From Rhodamnia argentea (lineage: Eukaryota > Streptophyta > Magnoliopsida > Myrtales > Myrtaceae), in the NCBI RefSeq assembly GCF_020921035.1, contig NC_063155.1, positions 27,769,294-27,833,293 on the forward strand: a stretch of 64,000 nucleotides of DNA. Direction: 5' to 3'. Below are positions 37,273 to 48,666 of the stretch, one piece after another (the stretch's first letter is position 1; every line of letters begins with the position of its first letter). The position numbers and the translations under genes were made by a program. The notes beneath the pieces are model-generated. The model did not search any database, was not told where the DNA came from, and worked only from the letters and a program-made list of their open reading frames with translations.

Positions 37273-40101
37273 GAGGATGACAGGACGATTAGCATCTCTG
37301 AATCAGTGGCCATGAACGGAGGGAACGGACCTTATAGCTACGCTCAGAACTCTTCCTATCAGGTATCTTCTATCTAAGATGAATATAAAACATAATGTCC
37401 GTGGATTGTTCTGGTTGTGTCTCTTTATGTAATTTTATAGCGTCACGTCGTAGATCGAATGTCGTAAAAAGTTTCAGCACGCTTGACGTCTCTCTTCTTC
37501 TTTCTACTAGCAGTGAAAAGAACCCAAACTCATGTTTTAAATGTTGCGTACACTAAAGAACTGGAACGGAACGCTCCTGTATAACTGGTTTCAATGACAT
37601 AGCACTTCTACATGCATCCCTACATATTACAGCTTTGATGATATATCTTTCAAGTATGTTCCCGTTTGTTTCAGGGAAAAAAAAAAGCAATAATTTGAAA
37701 AATATTTTCTCAAATGAGATCGCTTGTAAAAATGAATGAACAAAAATTGTTGTTAACAATGAAAACACTTTTTCTTGACTAATTATTTTGAGAAATGCAA
37801 GCAATCATTTTTCAAGAATATATTTTCCAATATTTTCCACAAGACAGACGAAGCTGTTTAACTCATACTTTTTAAGAAAATGTTTTTCAAATCATTTATT
37901 TTTTGCGGAACAACACACCAGATCATTTTCCACCGCTTAAACTATAAGTGGAATAGACAAGATGAATATTTTATTACAATAATGTGGTTTACTGAAATTT
38001 TCCTAAATATTTTTGTCATAATTTGGTTCACCAACCATGTAATTCCCTTGATCTCATCATCCCGTGTTAGTATTGTCCTATCTCACCTTTTCTTCAACGT
38101 CTTTTCCACGTTCGCCCTCTCTTCGTACATCCACTTCCAATCAATACTATACGAAATTACCGACCTTTAATTGGTGAATTTTTTCTCTCATTTCGCAAGT
38201 TTGCTGGTTCTTGAGTTGCTACCCGTGTTTGCGAATTCTAGGGTTTTTCTATATTCTTATCATCACCCGCTTCTGCTGCATCAAACACTCGCAAAGACAA
38301 AACTTGATTCATCAAGCAAGACAAACCTTAAAAAGTGTACTCAAGCAGTGACTACTTAATTACAGGGTGGACCTCCATTGATCAATCACTTCATCAGGTG
38401 GTTGGTATGGATGTGTTTCGGAAGAGTCTTGCATGGAAGGTAATCACCATATATTGGCCTATTTTGCAGAAAGGAATCGCGGTAGCGGCCATGGTTATGA
38501 TCAAGGAAGCTTTACCCACAACCCTTGATCTCAATCACCTCTCTTCATCCTCTCCAAACCCCGTCATCAGAATAGCAGACTTTGGTTGCTCCACAGGACT
38601 CACATCCGTCCAAGCCATCGAAACCATAATACAATGCCTCTTAGACCTCATCAATCCCATCGAACAACCTCAATTTCGTGCCCTCGAGTTCCAAGCCATC
38701 TTCAACGACCTCCCCACCAATGACTTCAGCATGCTTTTCGCCAACCTCCCCGAGAAGTGGCGGTACTATGCCATGGCGGTCCCGGGGACGTTCCATGGCC
38801 GTCTCCTCCCGACCGCATCCCTACACTTAGCATTCTCGTCCTGCGCGCTCCACTGGCTATCCCAGGCTCCGCCGCAGACATTGGACAAGTCTTCCTGTGC
38901 TTGGAACGGAGACAGAATTTGCTACGCAAGCTCCCCTGCGGGGGTCGTAGGGGCTTACTCTGCTCAATTTGAGAGAGACATGGAGGCGTTTCTCAGCGCG
39001 AGAGCGGAGGAGATGGTCAGTGAAGGGTTGATATTTATGGTCATGTCTGGTGAGCCGGATTTGGTTCATGAATCGCAGACCACCATAGGGTCGGAATTGG
39101 AGCTGCTGGGTTCTTGCCTTGTGGACATGGCCAAAACGGTACGTGATTGCATGCATGGGCTAACATTTGATGCATGAGATTGCACGCAAGAATAAGATTA
39201 GAGAGATTGAATTATGCATTTCAGGACGATGAACAAAATTTGGCGATGCTAATAAACTTCGCTTTACTGATACTTATTTCATGAAGGTTACTTAGGTTAG
39301 CAGTAGAGTGTTTGACCTGGATGTCGTAATTATTCCAACAAAGTACATTCACAAGAGTTTATTTCAGAAAAGATCTCCTTAAATAAGTAATCTTGCGGTT
39401 TCGTACATCATTTTGTAGTGAAAAATTCTGAAAGTTGCAATAACAAGTCCAGAGATCTATGCAACAAATTATGCAGTAACTTCCGTGAAAGATAACATCT
39501 CCAAGGAGTGTGACGTATTGTTGGTTCTTTCCGCTATATACCCCAAGATTAAAAATCTAACTTTTATTTCGATGGTGTCAATATTTGTTGGATCTGTGCA
39601 TTTGAAATCTGTTTATTAAATGATTATACTTGACGTTTGACAAATGCTGAGACATTGACATTGTGGCGAAAATAACTATTTGGCTCCAAGAATTAAGCAG
39701 GGTCATTATCACTTTGAAAATGAATTTTGTGGACGCAGGGAATATTAAGCAATGCCAAAGTAGAGAGCTTCAACTTGCCATTGTATTTCCCATCGGAGAA
39801 GGAGCTGAAACAAGTGATCGGTCGAAACAGATTCTTCGACATCGAGAGGATTCAGACCCTAAGCCACCCCAAAATGCACGCCGCTTTTTCCACCCCGGAT
39901 TCGCGCTCTCTCTGCTTAAGAGCTGCATTCGAGGGGTTATTGCTCCATCATTTCGGCGATGAACTGATCATCGACGACTTGTTCCACCGGTACTCGCTCA
40001 AAGTGGCGAAATCTCCCTTTTTCCTGAAGCCAGAAAGTCATGAAACCATCACATTCTTCGTGGTCCTCAAGCGTAAAATGTACGAAGAGAATATGCAGTG
40101 A
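37270..40101 (+). CDS. SABATH carboxyl methyltransferase A, complete
   Basis: SAM-dependent methyltransferase of the SABATH family, which methylates carboxyl groups of small acids (salicylate, jasmonate, loganate, farnesoate and others); the acceptor here cannot be told. Three exons, 37270-37362, 38470-39138 and 39739-40101, join in phase 0 to 374 residues, normal for the family. Exon 1 ends in NSSYQ, the substrate/SAM-contacting Ser and Gln. Residues 66-74 are IADFGCSTG (SAM-binding motif I), 109-117 FNDLPTNDF, and 136-145 PGTFHGRLLP. At 157-162 ALHWLS has His where salicylate methyltransferase has Met, as in the At5g37990-type or loganic-acid-type subgroup. The cytosol is expected, as no targeting peptide is seen. 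It is the only copy in the window with all exons and splice sites intact. Confidence 0.9.
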
Positions 40102-41149
40102 CTCCAACTGGTACATACTGTACGTTGTTTCATGGTGGGGACAAAGCCTTAGCCAGATAATTTTTCTGGAAGAGAGAATTGACGGGGAGCAGAAATTTGA
40201 GTTCAAGTCAACGGGGCCGTTAACTGGATATCCCCAACTCAAACAAGTTTGTGCTTAATTCTTATGGTTATTTGTTAAAACTTGGTAGATTTGCATTTGG
40301 TTGCTCTGTTAAGATGTTGGATACATTTTAGGATATTCTGATTTTGTATGTTTCTCTTGATGGATCCTGATTGATTGTATTTAGTTTGTTACTTAATATA
40401 GTCTCATGTAAAGTCTATTCAATTTTCCTATTATTATTATTATTATTATTCTCAACTCGGTATCAAAGCCATTGTTTTCTAAGGAAGCGCCGCCTGTCGA
40501 GTCTATTTAGTAACGCCGGCGGCATTTTTCTGTTATTACTAATATAAGACACGTTATTTTTCAAATAATCTCATGTTTTATGCGGCCGTGAGATTATGAA
40601 TGAAAGGAATTAAAAGACTATTGTCCCAATCGAAGTCATCTTCTACATCACCACATATCCTCACCCATAACTCCATCGACTGACTGCCCCACATCTTCTT
40701 GGACGACGACGTCGTTTCATCTTCGCTGACATTTCTCTCTCGTCGACCTTCCTCTATCTTCCTGCATGAACAAGACATTTAACTCCAGCAGATCCACGGA
40801 CGAGCGAACCATGTTGGCTCAGCAAGTAGGCATGCATGAAAATTGAAAAGGGAACAAATAGGCGGTAATTTTGAACGTCACCTCGCATTCTTCGAGTTTG
40901 AATGAAACTCTTAAAGTCTCGCGAATAACCCAACAGATGGTTGCTTAATTAATGGTTTTTAGCAGATTCTCATGACACGGTAACATGCGTACGTAGTTAA
41001 TTACTCCTGTTTCTATTTTCTCTGTTCCTGTAAATCCTCTTATTCCTATCTTCCATGCACGCATGCGGAGAGCTTTTATGACGGTTGAATCTTTGAGGAT
41101 TATCCAGCAAACAAAGAAATCACAATCACCAAGTTACTGACCGCGGCTC
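40102..41149. other. SABATH A 3' flank and glycine-rich gene 4 upstream region
   Basis: It begins with probable 3'UTR. A (TTA)n run lies at about 40430-40450. From about 40590 it carries the upstream block shared by the glycine-rich genes (ACATCTTCTTGGACGACGA and following). No gene is seen. Confidence 0.55.
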
Positions 41150-41157
41150 TATAAATA
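41150..41157 (+). promoter_or_regulatory. TATA box of glycine-rich gene 4
   Basis: TATAAATA followed by GCGGCTCATGCGCTTG, as in the other copies, about 105 bases before the ATG. Confidence 0.78.
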
Positions 41158-41254
41158 GCGGCTCATGCGCTTGACCACTTCACTTATTCTCACGTAGTCT
41201 CTCTTCATATACCACAGAAGATCACAACAAGCTAGTCAATATCCGGTCAAAGGC

Positions 41255-41458
41255 ATGGAAGGCCAAGGAGGCGGCGGCGTAGGGGGAGCAACAGGTGCAG
41301 GCGGTGGTGGTGGGGCCGCGAAAGGAGGTGGCGGTAACGGAGGAACAATGGTTGCGCCGGGAAGTGGGGGTGCGGCCCATATTTCCAGGGCCGAGTTCGA
41401 GAGAAACCCGCAGGGTTACTTCGCTGAACTCCATGAGAGCTCCAAGGATAAGAAATGA
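41255..41458 (+). CDS. Small glycine-rich protein, array copy 4
   Basis: A 67-residue paralogue with the shortest glycine region: about 16 codons present near the N-terminus of copy 3 are absent. The tail MVAPGSGGAAHISRAEFERN, then PQGYFAELHESSKDKK, is almost identical to copy 1, with one Lys to Arg change. It is a single exon with the conserved promoter and an AATAAA signal at about 41522. Function is unknown. Confidence 0.78.
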   Translation: MEGQGGGGVGGATGAGGGGGAAKGGGGNGGTMVAPGSGGAAHISRAEFERNPQGYFAELHESSKDKK

Positions 41459-41721
41459 GAGAGCTTGTGGATGAGTTGACCCTGAAGTAAGATGTGAGAG
41501 TGTTGGAGAAAGTTCCAAATTAAATAAAGAAACACCTTGATCGTTTGATCATGTCTCATATCATATTTACACCTCGAATTTTTGTCTTTATAATCATTTC
41601 CTCACACAACCACTTTCATCACCATTCTTGTCAATCGTTGGTCAGATTTTCAAGCTATAACTACTCAGTGTTGGTCAAATTTTCAAACTATAATTGACCA
41701 TGACTTACGGGATAAAGAAAA

Positions 41722-43246
41722 GGGCTTTTTTCCAAATCAAGTTAAAAAAAAAAAAAATTACCAAATCAAGTGTAAAAAAATTTTATTTACCAAATCAGGT
41801 GTCGCCCAATAGTCTTGATACCGAGCGGGCCAAAAAAGCAAAAAAAATTACCCCGCTCGGCGGTCTGATTGTCGAGCCGACGGCGCATATATATATTTTT
41901 ATTCCCGCTCGGCAGTCTAATTGCCGAGAAGGAGGAGCGCATCAATTTTTTTATTATTCAATTTGTTCTTTGGAATGGACAAAATATTAATCACATTCCT
42001 ATATAATACAATGTTCCGTGTTAACGAGTGAGCGAATGAACGAACAATCGAGGCCACGGAGCAAACGTTCGCTCGTTCGTTCACTCGCTCGGTTCGCGGG
42101 GTCGAGGTTCGCTCGTTCGTTCATTCACTCGCTCGCTTGTTCGCTCCGAGGTCTCGATCGTTCGTTCGTTCGCTTGCTCGTTCGTTCGCTCTGCTGTCTC
42201 GATCATTCGTCCGCTCACTTCGTAGGGTCGAGGCTCACTCGCTCACTCGTTCATTCGTTCGCTCGTTCATGTTTACATTCCGTGTCGGAGTAAACCAAGC
42301 CATGCTGGTCTCATTATAGGGTGAGGAAATGGACTATCAGAATAGAGCATATGCACCATGTTTATGAATTTAACGCACATGTTTACGTTACGTGTCGTGG
42401 TTTCCTTGCCATACCTAGTGCTCAATGGAGTGGACTCACTCGGGAATGCATCTTTCCGTAAATTGAAATTATTTGCAGGAATGAGTTTGGGCGAAGGAAC
42501 CGATGCGACCATGTCGGACGATGAGGATGAGTTGCAAATGGATTTCTCGTGGGATCTTTCCTTCCAACTGAATCCGAAAGGTTTTTGATGGAGAAAGTTT
42601 GCCACGAATTGAAAATTGAGGATGAGCAAGTGAATGATCGGGGCCGCGGAGCGAACGAACGAGCGAGCAAAAGAGCGAGCGAGCCTCGACCTCGTGGAGT
42701 GAGCGAGCGAATGATCGAGACCGCGGAGTGAACGAACGAGCGACCCTCGACCCCGCGGATCGAGCGAGCATTTGCTCCGCGGCCTCGATCGTTCATTCGC
42801 TCGCTCGTTAACGCAGACCATTATATTATATAGGAATTTCATTAATATTTTGTCCATTCCAAAGAACAAATTGAATGATAAAAAAATGATTAAAAGAAAA
42901 TAAAAAAAAGAAATTTAAAAATGATTAAAAAAGAAAACAATAAAAAATTTTAAAATAAAGAAAAGGTTGAGTGCTTGCTCGGTAGTCATATTGCCGAGCA
43001 AGCATAAATTTTTTTAAAAAAGTATGCAGTCCTCCCGCTCGGCAATCAGATTGCCGAGCGGGAATAAAAAAAAAAAATATGCGCTCCATCGGCTCGGCAA
43101 TCGGACCGCCGAGCCGGCAATTTTTTTGCTTTTTTGGGCCGCTCGGCGGTGTGATTGCCGAGCGGCACCTGATTTGGTAAATAAAATTTTTTTACACTTG
43201 ATTTGGTAATTATTTTTTTTTTTAAACTTGATTTGGAAAAAAGCCC
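41722..43246. mobile_element. Mutator-like foldback element, 1525 bases
   Basis: The ends are GGGCTTTTTTCCAAATCAAG and its reverse complement. Similarity continues inwards for hundreds of bases on both sides. A perfect 9-base target duplication TAAAGAAAA flanks it (41713-41721 and 43247-43255), and a paralogous empty site exists at 34642-34650. The subterminal parts contain imperfect palindromes built on GCTCGGC...GCCGAGC, for example near 41853, 41906, 43037 and 43139. Further in lie long CGTT/CGCT-type degenerate tetranucleotide runs in opposite orientation on the two sides (42050-42280 and 42640-42800). A 300-base non-repetitive core spans 42290-42600. There is no transposase, so it is non-autonomous. 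Confidence 0.88.
42358..42588 (+). other. Unassigned ORF in the core of the foldback element
   Basis: A 76-codon open frame in the only non-repetitive part of the element. Its second half (LGEGTDATMSDDEDELQMDF and following) is acidic and protein-like, and an acceptor-like TTTGCAG precedes it at about 42472-42478. It could be a captured host-gene fragment, as in Pack-MULEs, or chance. I do not recognise it. Confidence 0.3.
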
Positions 43247-43255
43247 TAAAGAAAA

Positions 43256-44545
43256 CGTAGGTGGACTGTGAACTTCAACCTCGTTCTTCCTTCTCGTGGA
43301 TAACCATGACTCAACAACAGTTTCATCAACTTCGAGCAACTAGGTCTAGAGCAAACCACCCAAAAGGTGAACGTTTAGCAGATTTTCACGATCTTATCCT
43401 TAACGATTACTTCATCTTTGCCCAATAAGACGCGGGAAATTTCTCTAATAGGATTAGCGGTTAGGATTTCGAAGAGAACGATTCCGAAAGAGACTTTGAA
43501 AATCTGCTTATCCTTGAACGTTTTAGGCATTCGGTTAAGCCTTCACCATAACGATTCCTAAAGCCTTCACCTAAACATATCACTTTAGGAATACGATTCG
43601 CAAGGTCCATCATTTCATCATTGGCCGAAAATTTCACTCAAATATATTGCTATCGTGTTTGTCTTGGAAAAGAAGTTCGAGTGTTTCGCGGAAACGAAAA
43701 ACATGTAATAGTCTCTTTTCTGTGTTACCAAAAGTCAAACAGCAATCCTTGATGCTCTATGGGGGTTGTCGATGGAAACACGTAGTTTGTAAGGCAAATC
43801 CTCTGGCCACGTGAAGCCATTGTTTTCTCGTCCAGAAACTTTAAATTAGGTTCAGATATCATCCCACGAAGGTCGTGCTCTTCTTTGATTCTTTGCCTTT
43901 TTTGACAAGTAACGTCGTGCTCTTCTTACAATTGAAGACGAGGATGTTATTTGGCATTAGTCAAATCTGGTCGAGATCGCGTGGTGTCGTTCTTTAAATA
44001 TCAAACAACAATATGAAGAGCAAAAAGCTGACTTTCTTTTGGATATTTATTTGATTACTAAAATGCTGCTAAGGACATTTGTGCATGGCTAGCCTGAGCT
44101 TTACTTCTGAGTTGATAACCTCATTAGCTAAATATGGGAAGATCCAATGCACGTTTTCCCGTTCTTACCTTTACTTTTGATGCCCCCCTAAGTAAACTCA
44201 AAATTTCGCTGGCAAATTTATGATTCTTTTAGCAAAGATTTTGACCAAATACGAATTCATCGATGATCGATCTAGGGGTACTTTTATGAGCACTCTCTTT
44301 ATCGCTGTAGAATTCTTATATACGATCGTGTAGTTCCTTTCCTGGCTGTGTAGAATTCTTATAGACGATCATGTAGTTCCTTTCCAGGCGGCTGTAAGAC
44401 ACCCAGCTACTTGGTACGGTAGGGTAGGGTAGGGTGAGTGGTGTACAACTTAGATTGCGGCTAATCTTCCTAACTACGCTCGGGCCGAGATTTGATACTA
44501 TATATTGCATGGCTTGACCTGCGAGTGGAGAGAGAGAGAGAGAGA
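43256..44545. other. Unit 4 spacer upstream of SABATH B
   Basis: It matches the unit 3 spacer and, in reverse for one segment, unit 1. It includes a 43-base tandem duplication near 44306-44391 (TGTAGAATTCTTATA twice) and a short GGGTA repeat at about 44420. The last 20 bases before the SABATH B ATG are a short GA run. No gene is seen. Confidence 0.55.
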
Positions 44546-46874
44546 ATGGACGATGAGACGAAGATGAGCATCGCTGGAGCAATGGCCATGAATGGAGGGA
44601 ACGGACATTACGATTACGCCCGTAACTCCTCCTATCAGGTACTTCCTATTATAAGATACATATATATACAATAGGATATATCACTTTAGTTTTTCTCTTT
44701 GTATCAACAATAAAATCCATGTCGTAAGTGGAATAGACAAATGAATTTTTTATTAGGAAAACGTGGTTTACTGAAATTTTCCTAAATATCTTTTTCATAA
44801 TTTGGTTCACCAGCCATATGATTCCCTTGATCTCACCTTTCTTGAACATCTTTTTGTTTGCTCTCTCTTCATACGTCGACTTCTAATCATTATTATATCA
44901 AATTACCAACCTTTACTTGGTGAAATAAGTATTGCAAAAGTAATCATCATCTATTGTTCTATCCTACAGAAAGGAGTCTTTGTTGCCGCCATGGATATGA
45001 TCAAGGAAGCTTTACCCGCAACGGTTGATCTCAACCACCTATCTTCATCCTCTCCAAATCCCATCATCAGAATTGCAGACTTTGGTTGCTCCACGGGACT
45101 CACATCCATTCAAGCCATCGAAACCATAATTCAGTGCCTCTTAGACCTCATCAAACCCGTCGAACAACCTCAATCTCGTACCCTCGAGTTCCAAGCCATC
45201 TTCAACGACCTCCCCACCAATGACTTCAACATGCTTTTCGCCGACCTCCCGCCCAAGAGGCGGCGGTACTACGTGGCGGCAGCCCCGGGGTCGTTCTATG
45301 GCCGTCTCCTCCCAAGTGAGTCCTTACACTTGGCATATTCGTCCTACGCGCTCCACTGGCTGTCTCGCGTTCCGCAAGAGATATTGGACAAGTCTTCCCG
45401 TGCTTGGAATGGAGAGAGAATTCACTACGCGAGCTCGCCCGCGGAGGTGGTAGGGGCGTACTCTGCTCGGTTCGGGAGAGACATGGAGGCGTTTCTTAGT
45501 GCGAGAGCGGAGGAGATGGTCGGTGAAGGATTGATATTTATGGTCTTGCCTGGTGAGCCGGATTTGGTTCATGATTCTCGGACCACAATAGGATCAGAAT
45601 TGGAGCTGCTGGGTTCTTGCCTTGTGGACATGGCCAAAACGGTACATAATTTGCATGGATGGGCTAACAGTTGATGCATGAGATCGTACGCAAGAATAAG
45701 ATTAGAGAGATTGAATTATGCATTTCAGGATGATTAACAAAATTTGGTGATGCTCATAAACTTCGCTTTACTAATACTTGTTTCATGAAGGTTAGCAATA
45801 GCGTGTTCAGCTTGTGTGTCCTAATTGGGTAATGCTTACTTGACGGTCACTGAGTCTGACCGTGTTATGCTTGCCATAATTTTTTTTTTCACAATTCCCT
45901 TTTTTGTGTTTCTTTTTTTATTGCTATTTGCCAGTCATAAAAGATTTTGTGGCTAGCAAAGCAGCGTCCACTGTCAAATGACGGTGGATGGTCACGCTAG
46001 CATCGTCTGTCCTAATTATTCCAACAAAGTAAGTTCACAAGAGTTAGAAAAGCATCTCCTTAAATAAGTAATCATGTTCAACAACAACAAAAAAGTAATC
46101 ATGTGGTTTCGTACATCATTTTGTCGTGATTTTTTTTTTTTAAGTTGCAATACTAAGTCTATAGATCTATGCTACAAAGTATGCATTAACTTCCGTGAAA
46201 AATAACATCTCCAAGTGAAAATCATGTAGTGCGACATATTGTTGGTTGTTTCAGCTGTCTACCCCGGGACGAAAAACTAATTTCGACGGTGCTAATATGT
46301 GTCCAATATGTGCAGTAGAAATCTATTTATTAAAAGATTAAACTTGATTTTTTTTTTTTTTTGTGGTCGTATTCTTGATGTTTGACACATGGTGAGGCAT
46401 TGACATTGCACGTGAAAATGGACAAAGATAATACAAATGGCGAAAATCTCTATTTGGCTCCAAGAATTAAGCACGGTGATTATTACTTTGAAATTGTATT
46501 TTGGGGACGCGGGGGGAGTAAGCAAAGCCAAAGTAGAGAGCTTCAACGTGCCAATATATTTCCCATCAAGAAAAGAGCTGCAACAAGTGATTGGTCGAAA
46601 CAGATTCTTCGACATCCGGAAGATTCAGACCCTGAGCCACCCCAAAATGCACGTCGCTCTTTCCACCCCGGAATCGCTCTCTCTCTTCTATAGAGCCGTA
46701 TCCGAGGGGTTATTGCTCCATCATTTCGGCGATGAACTGATCATCGACGACTTGTTCCACCGGTTCTCGCTCAAAGCGGCGAAATCTCCCTTTTTCCTGA
46801 AGCCAGAAAGCCACGAGACCATCACATTCTTTGTGGTCCTCAAGCGTAAAAAGTCTGAAGAGAATATGCAGTGA
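44546..46874 (+). pseudogene. SABATH methyltransferase B, damaged exon-3 splice acceptor
   Basis: Same three-exon plan as gene A. Exon 1 is 44546-44638 (31 residues, ending NSSYQ). Exon 2 is 44970-45641 (224 residues, with IADFGCSTG, FNDLPTNDFN and PGSFYGRLLP, closer to the family consensus than A). The exon-3 homologue is 46515-46874. All frames are open. However, the acceptor that reads GACGCAG in copies A and C is here GACGC followed by six G, so the AG is gone. The nearest in-frame AG is at 46537-46538 and would delete about eight residues around GVSKAKVE. Intron 1 is only 331 bases against 1107 in A. Intron 2 carries a 181-base MITE. It may be a pseudogene or may use the alternative acceptor. 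Confidence 0.72.
45827..46007. mobile_element. 181-base MITE in SABATH B intron 2
   Basis: The insert is flanked by perfect 10-base repeats TGTCCTAATT (45817-45826 and 46008-46017). The equivalent place in copy A (about 39322-39331) has a single near-match, TGTCGTAATT, that is, an empty site. The termini GGGTAATGCT and AGCATCGTC are only weakly inverted. A 10-base target duplication suggests a Mutator-like origin. Confidence 0.75.
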
Positions 46875-47214
46875 TTTCACTGGTGCATACTCTACGTTGT
46901 TCCATGGTGGGCAAAATGTCTTCGCCAAATACCTTTTTCTGGTGGAGAGAAATGACTAGGAGCAGAAATTTGAGTTCAAGTCAATGGGGACGTTGATTGG
47001 ATATCCCCAACCCAGACGAGTTTGTGCTTAATCTTCCATGTGGTGTGCTGCTTTTTCATATTGAAATGAATATTACTAATCACAGTAGTGTGCTGTAATG
47101 GCCTTTGTTAAACCTCTGTAGATTCACATTTGCTTGCTCTATCTTAACGAATGCACAATTATGTTAATGCTCATGTCTTCTCATTGCTGAAATGTTTAGT
47201 TTGTTTAACCCGCT

Positions 47215-48666
47215 TGTTGACGCCTAAATTTTGATTAATCTATTTTTTGCATAAAAATTATAAAAAATCATCTCACATATTTATTTTTAGCGTACATTGC
47301 ATTGGCATATAATCGGGCAAGCAGAACACTTAATTTAGCACGCGTCTAGACTAGGCACGGGATGGAAAAATACACCGAGAAGATTTGAAACTTCAAGGAC
47401 TGTATTGCAAATACTTAAAATTTCGGGGACTGTATTGCAAATACTTGGAACTTCGGGGACTGTATTGCAAATACCAAAAGAAGATGAAGAAGGGAAGATG
47501 ATGAAGGGAAGATAATGAAAAGAAGATGAAGAAGGGAAGATGATGAAGGGAAGATAATGAAGGGAAGATGAAAATGGAAGGTGAAGAAATGAAGATGAAG
47601 AATGGAAGATGAAAATGGAAGGTGAAGAAATGAAGATGAAGAAGAGAAGATGAAAATGGAAGGTGAAGAAGTGAAGATGAAGAATGAAGGATGAAGAACT
47701 TTGCCTATAAAAGAGAGAGCTCTTGAGAAGAGTTTGAGAAGGGGGGAAGTGGAAGAGAATTGAGAAAGAGAGTAGAAGAGAATTGAGAGAGTTTTTTAGG
47801 AAGAGTGGAAGAGAATTGAGAGAGTTTTGAGAGAGTTTTTGAGAGGAATTTTTAGAGAGGAAAAAGAGAGTTCTTGAGAAAAATCAGAAGAGAAAATTCG
47901 AGAGTGAAGAAAAGTGTTTTAGTCGAGCATCATCTTCGACGAGTCCCGACACATATTTCGCCCCTCGCAACCCAACAACGCCATTGCTTGCCATTTTCGA
48001 CGCAGCCGCGTTCTTCCCAGCTCCGAGATCTTGAAGGGAACTATAACGTGTATGTGAGTAAGATTTTGTGTAATAGAAGGTAATCCTTTCCATCTCGATC
48101 TACAAAAATGTAATCGTTTGGTGTGAACATTCGTTTGTTTATTTTAGACATGCCACGTGTTCCAAATTTTAGCATTATTACATGTTAATTTATTTCTGTA
48201 AATACTCGTGATTGGCTGCGTTTTCTTTCTTTCTAAATCACCCATGGTGTATATCGTACAAAGTTCAATGTTTTACATCGCCATAAAAAAGAAGAAAAAA
48301 CCAAAAAAATTGCATCTTTGAATTTCAAGTAAAATCCATCAAAATTGCCAAATCAAATATTTTTCATGAAAATGGTACCGAAAGGGCGTTAGAGTAATCT
48401 AGCGTAACCAAATCCCCGAATTCAAAATCTCCGGTTCGCGGAAATAAGATAGTTTTCTCCCGCTATTTTATTTAGGTTTCTAATCAACCTACCGAAAATG
48501 ATTAGTGGCGACTCCAAATTGAAAACACATTGCATGTTAATTATTTGAACCTTAAGTTGCGATTTGGTATGGACTTGGGAGAGTCCGAGTTAGGTTAGTT
48601 AATTAATTAACCTGATAATCCATTAGCCCGAAAATTAACTCGTTTATTTTTTTGAAGGTCGCGACA
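47215..48666 (+). repeat. Left LTR
   Basis: It contains a GAAGATGAAGAAGGGAAGAT-type purine-rich repeat block (about 47480-47700) immediately before a TATAAAA box at 47706-47712, the probable start region for element RNA. An upstream triplet of GGGGACTGTATTGCAAATAC repeats stands at about 47395-47475. Confidence 0.93.

Noticed and set aside
39663-39962. ORF of 99 codons overlapping SABATH A exon 3
   Set aside because: It is in a different frame from the conserved exon 3 protein and has no SABATH motifs.
42018-42293. Arg/Ser/Leu-rich ORFs in the CGTT/CGCT repeat arms of the foldback element
   Set aside because: They are translations of tetranucleotide repeats and open in several frames; not genes.
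47874-48083. 69-codon ORF present identically in both LTRs (also 55629-55838)
   Set aside because: It lies in the LTR downstream of the TATA box and is frameshifted between the two LTRs; probably untranslated leader.
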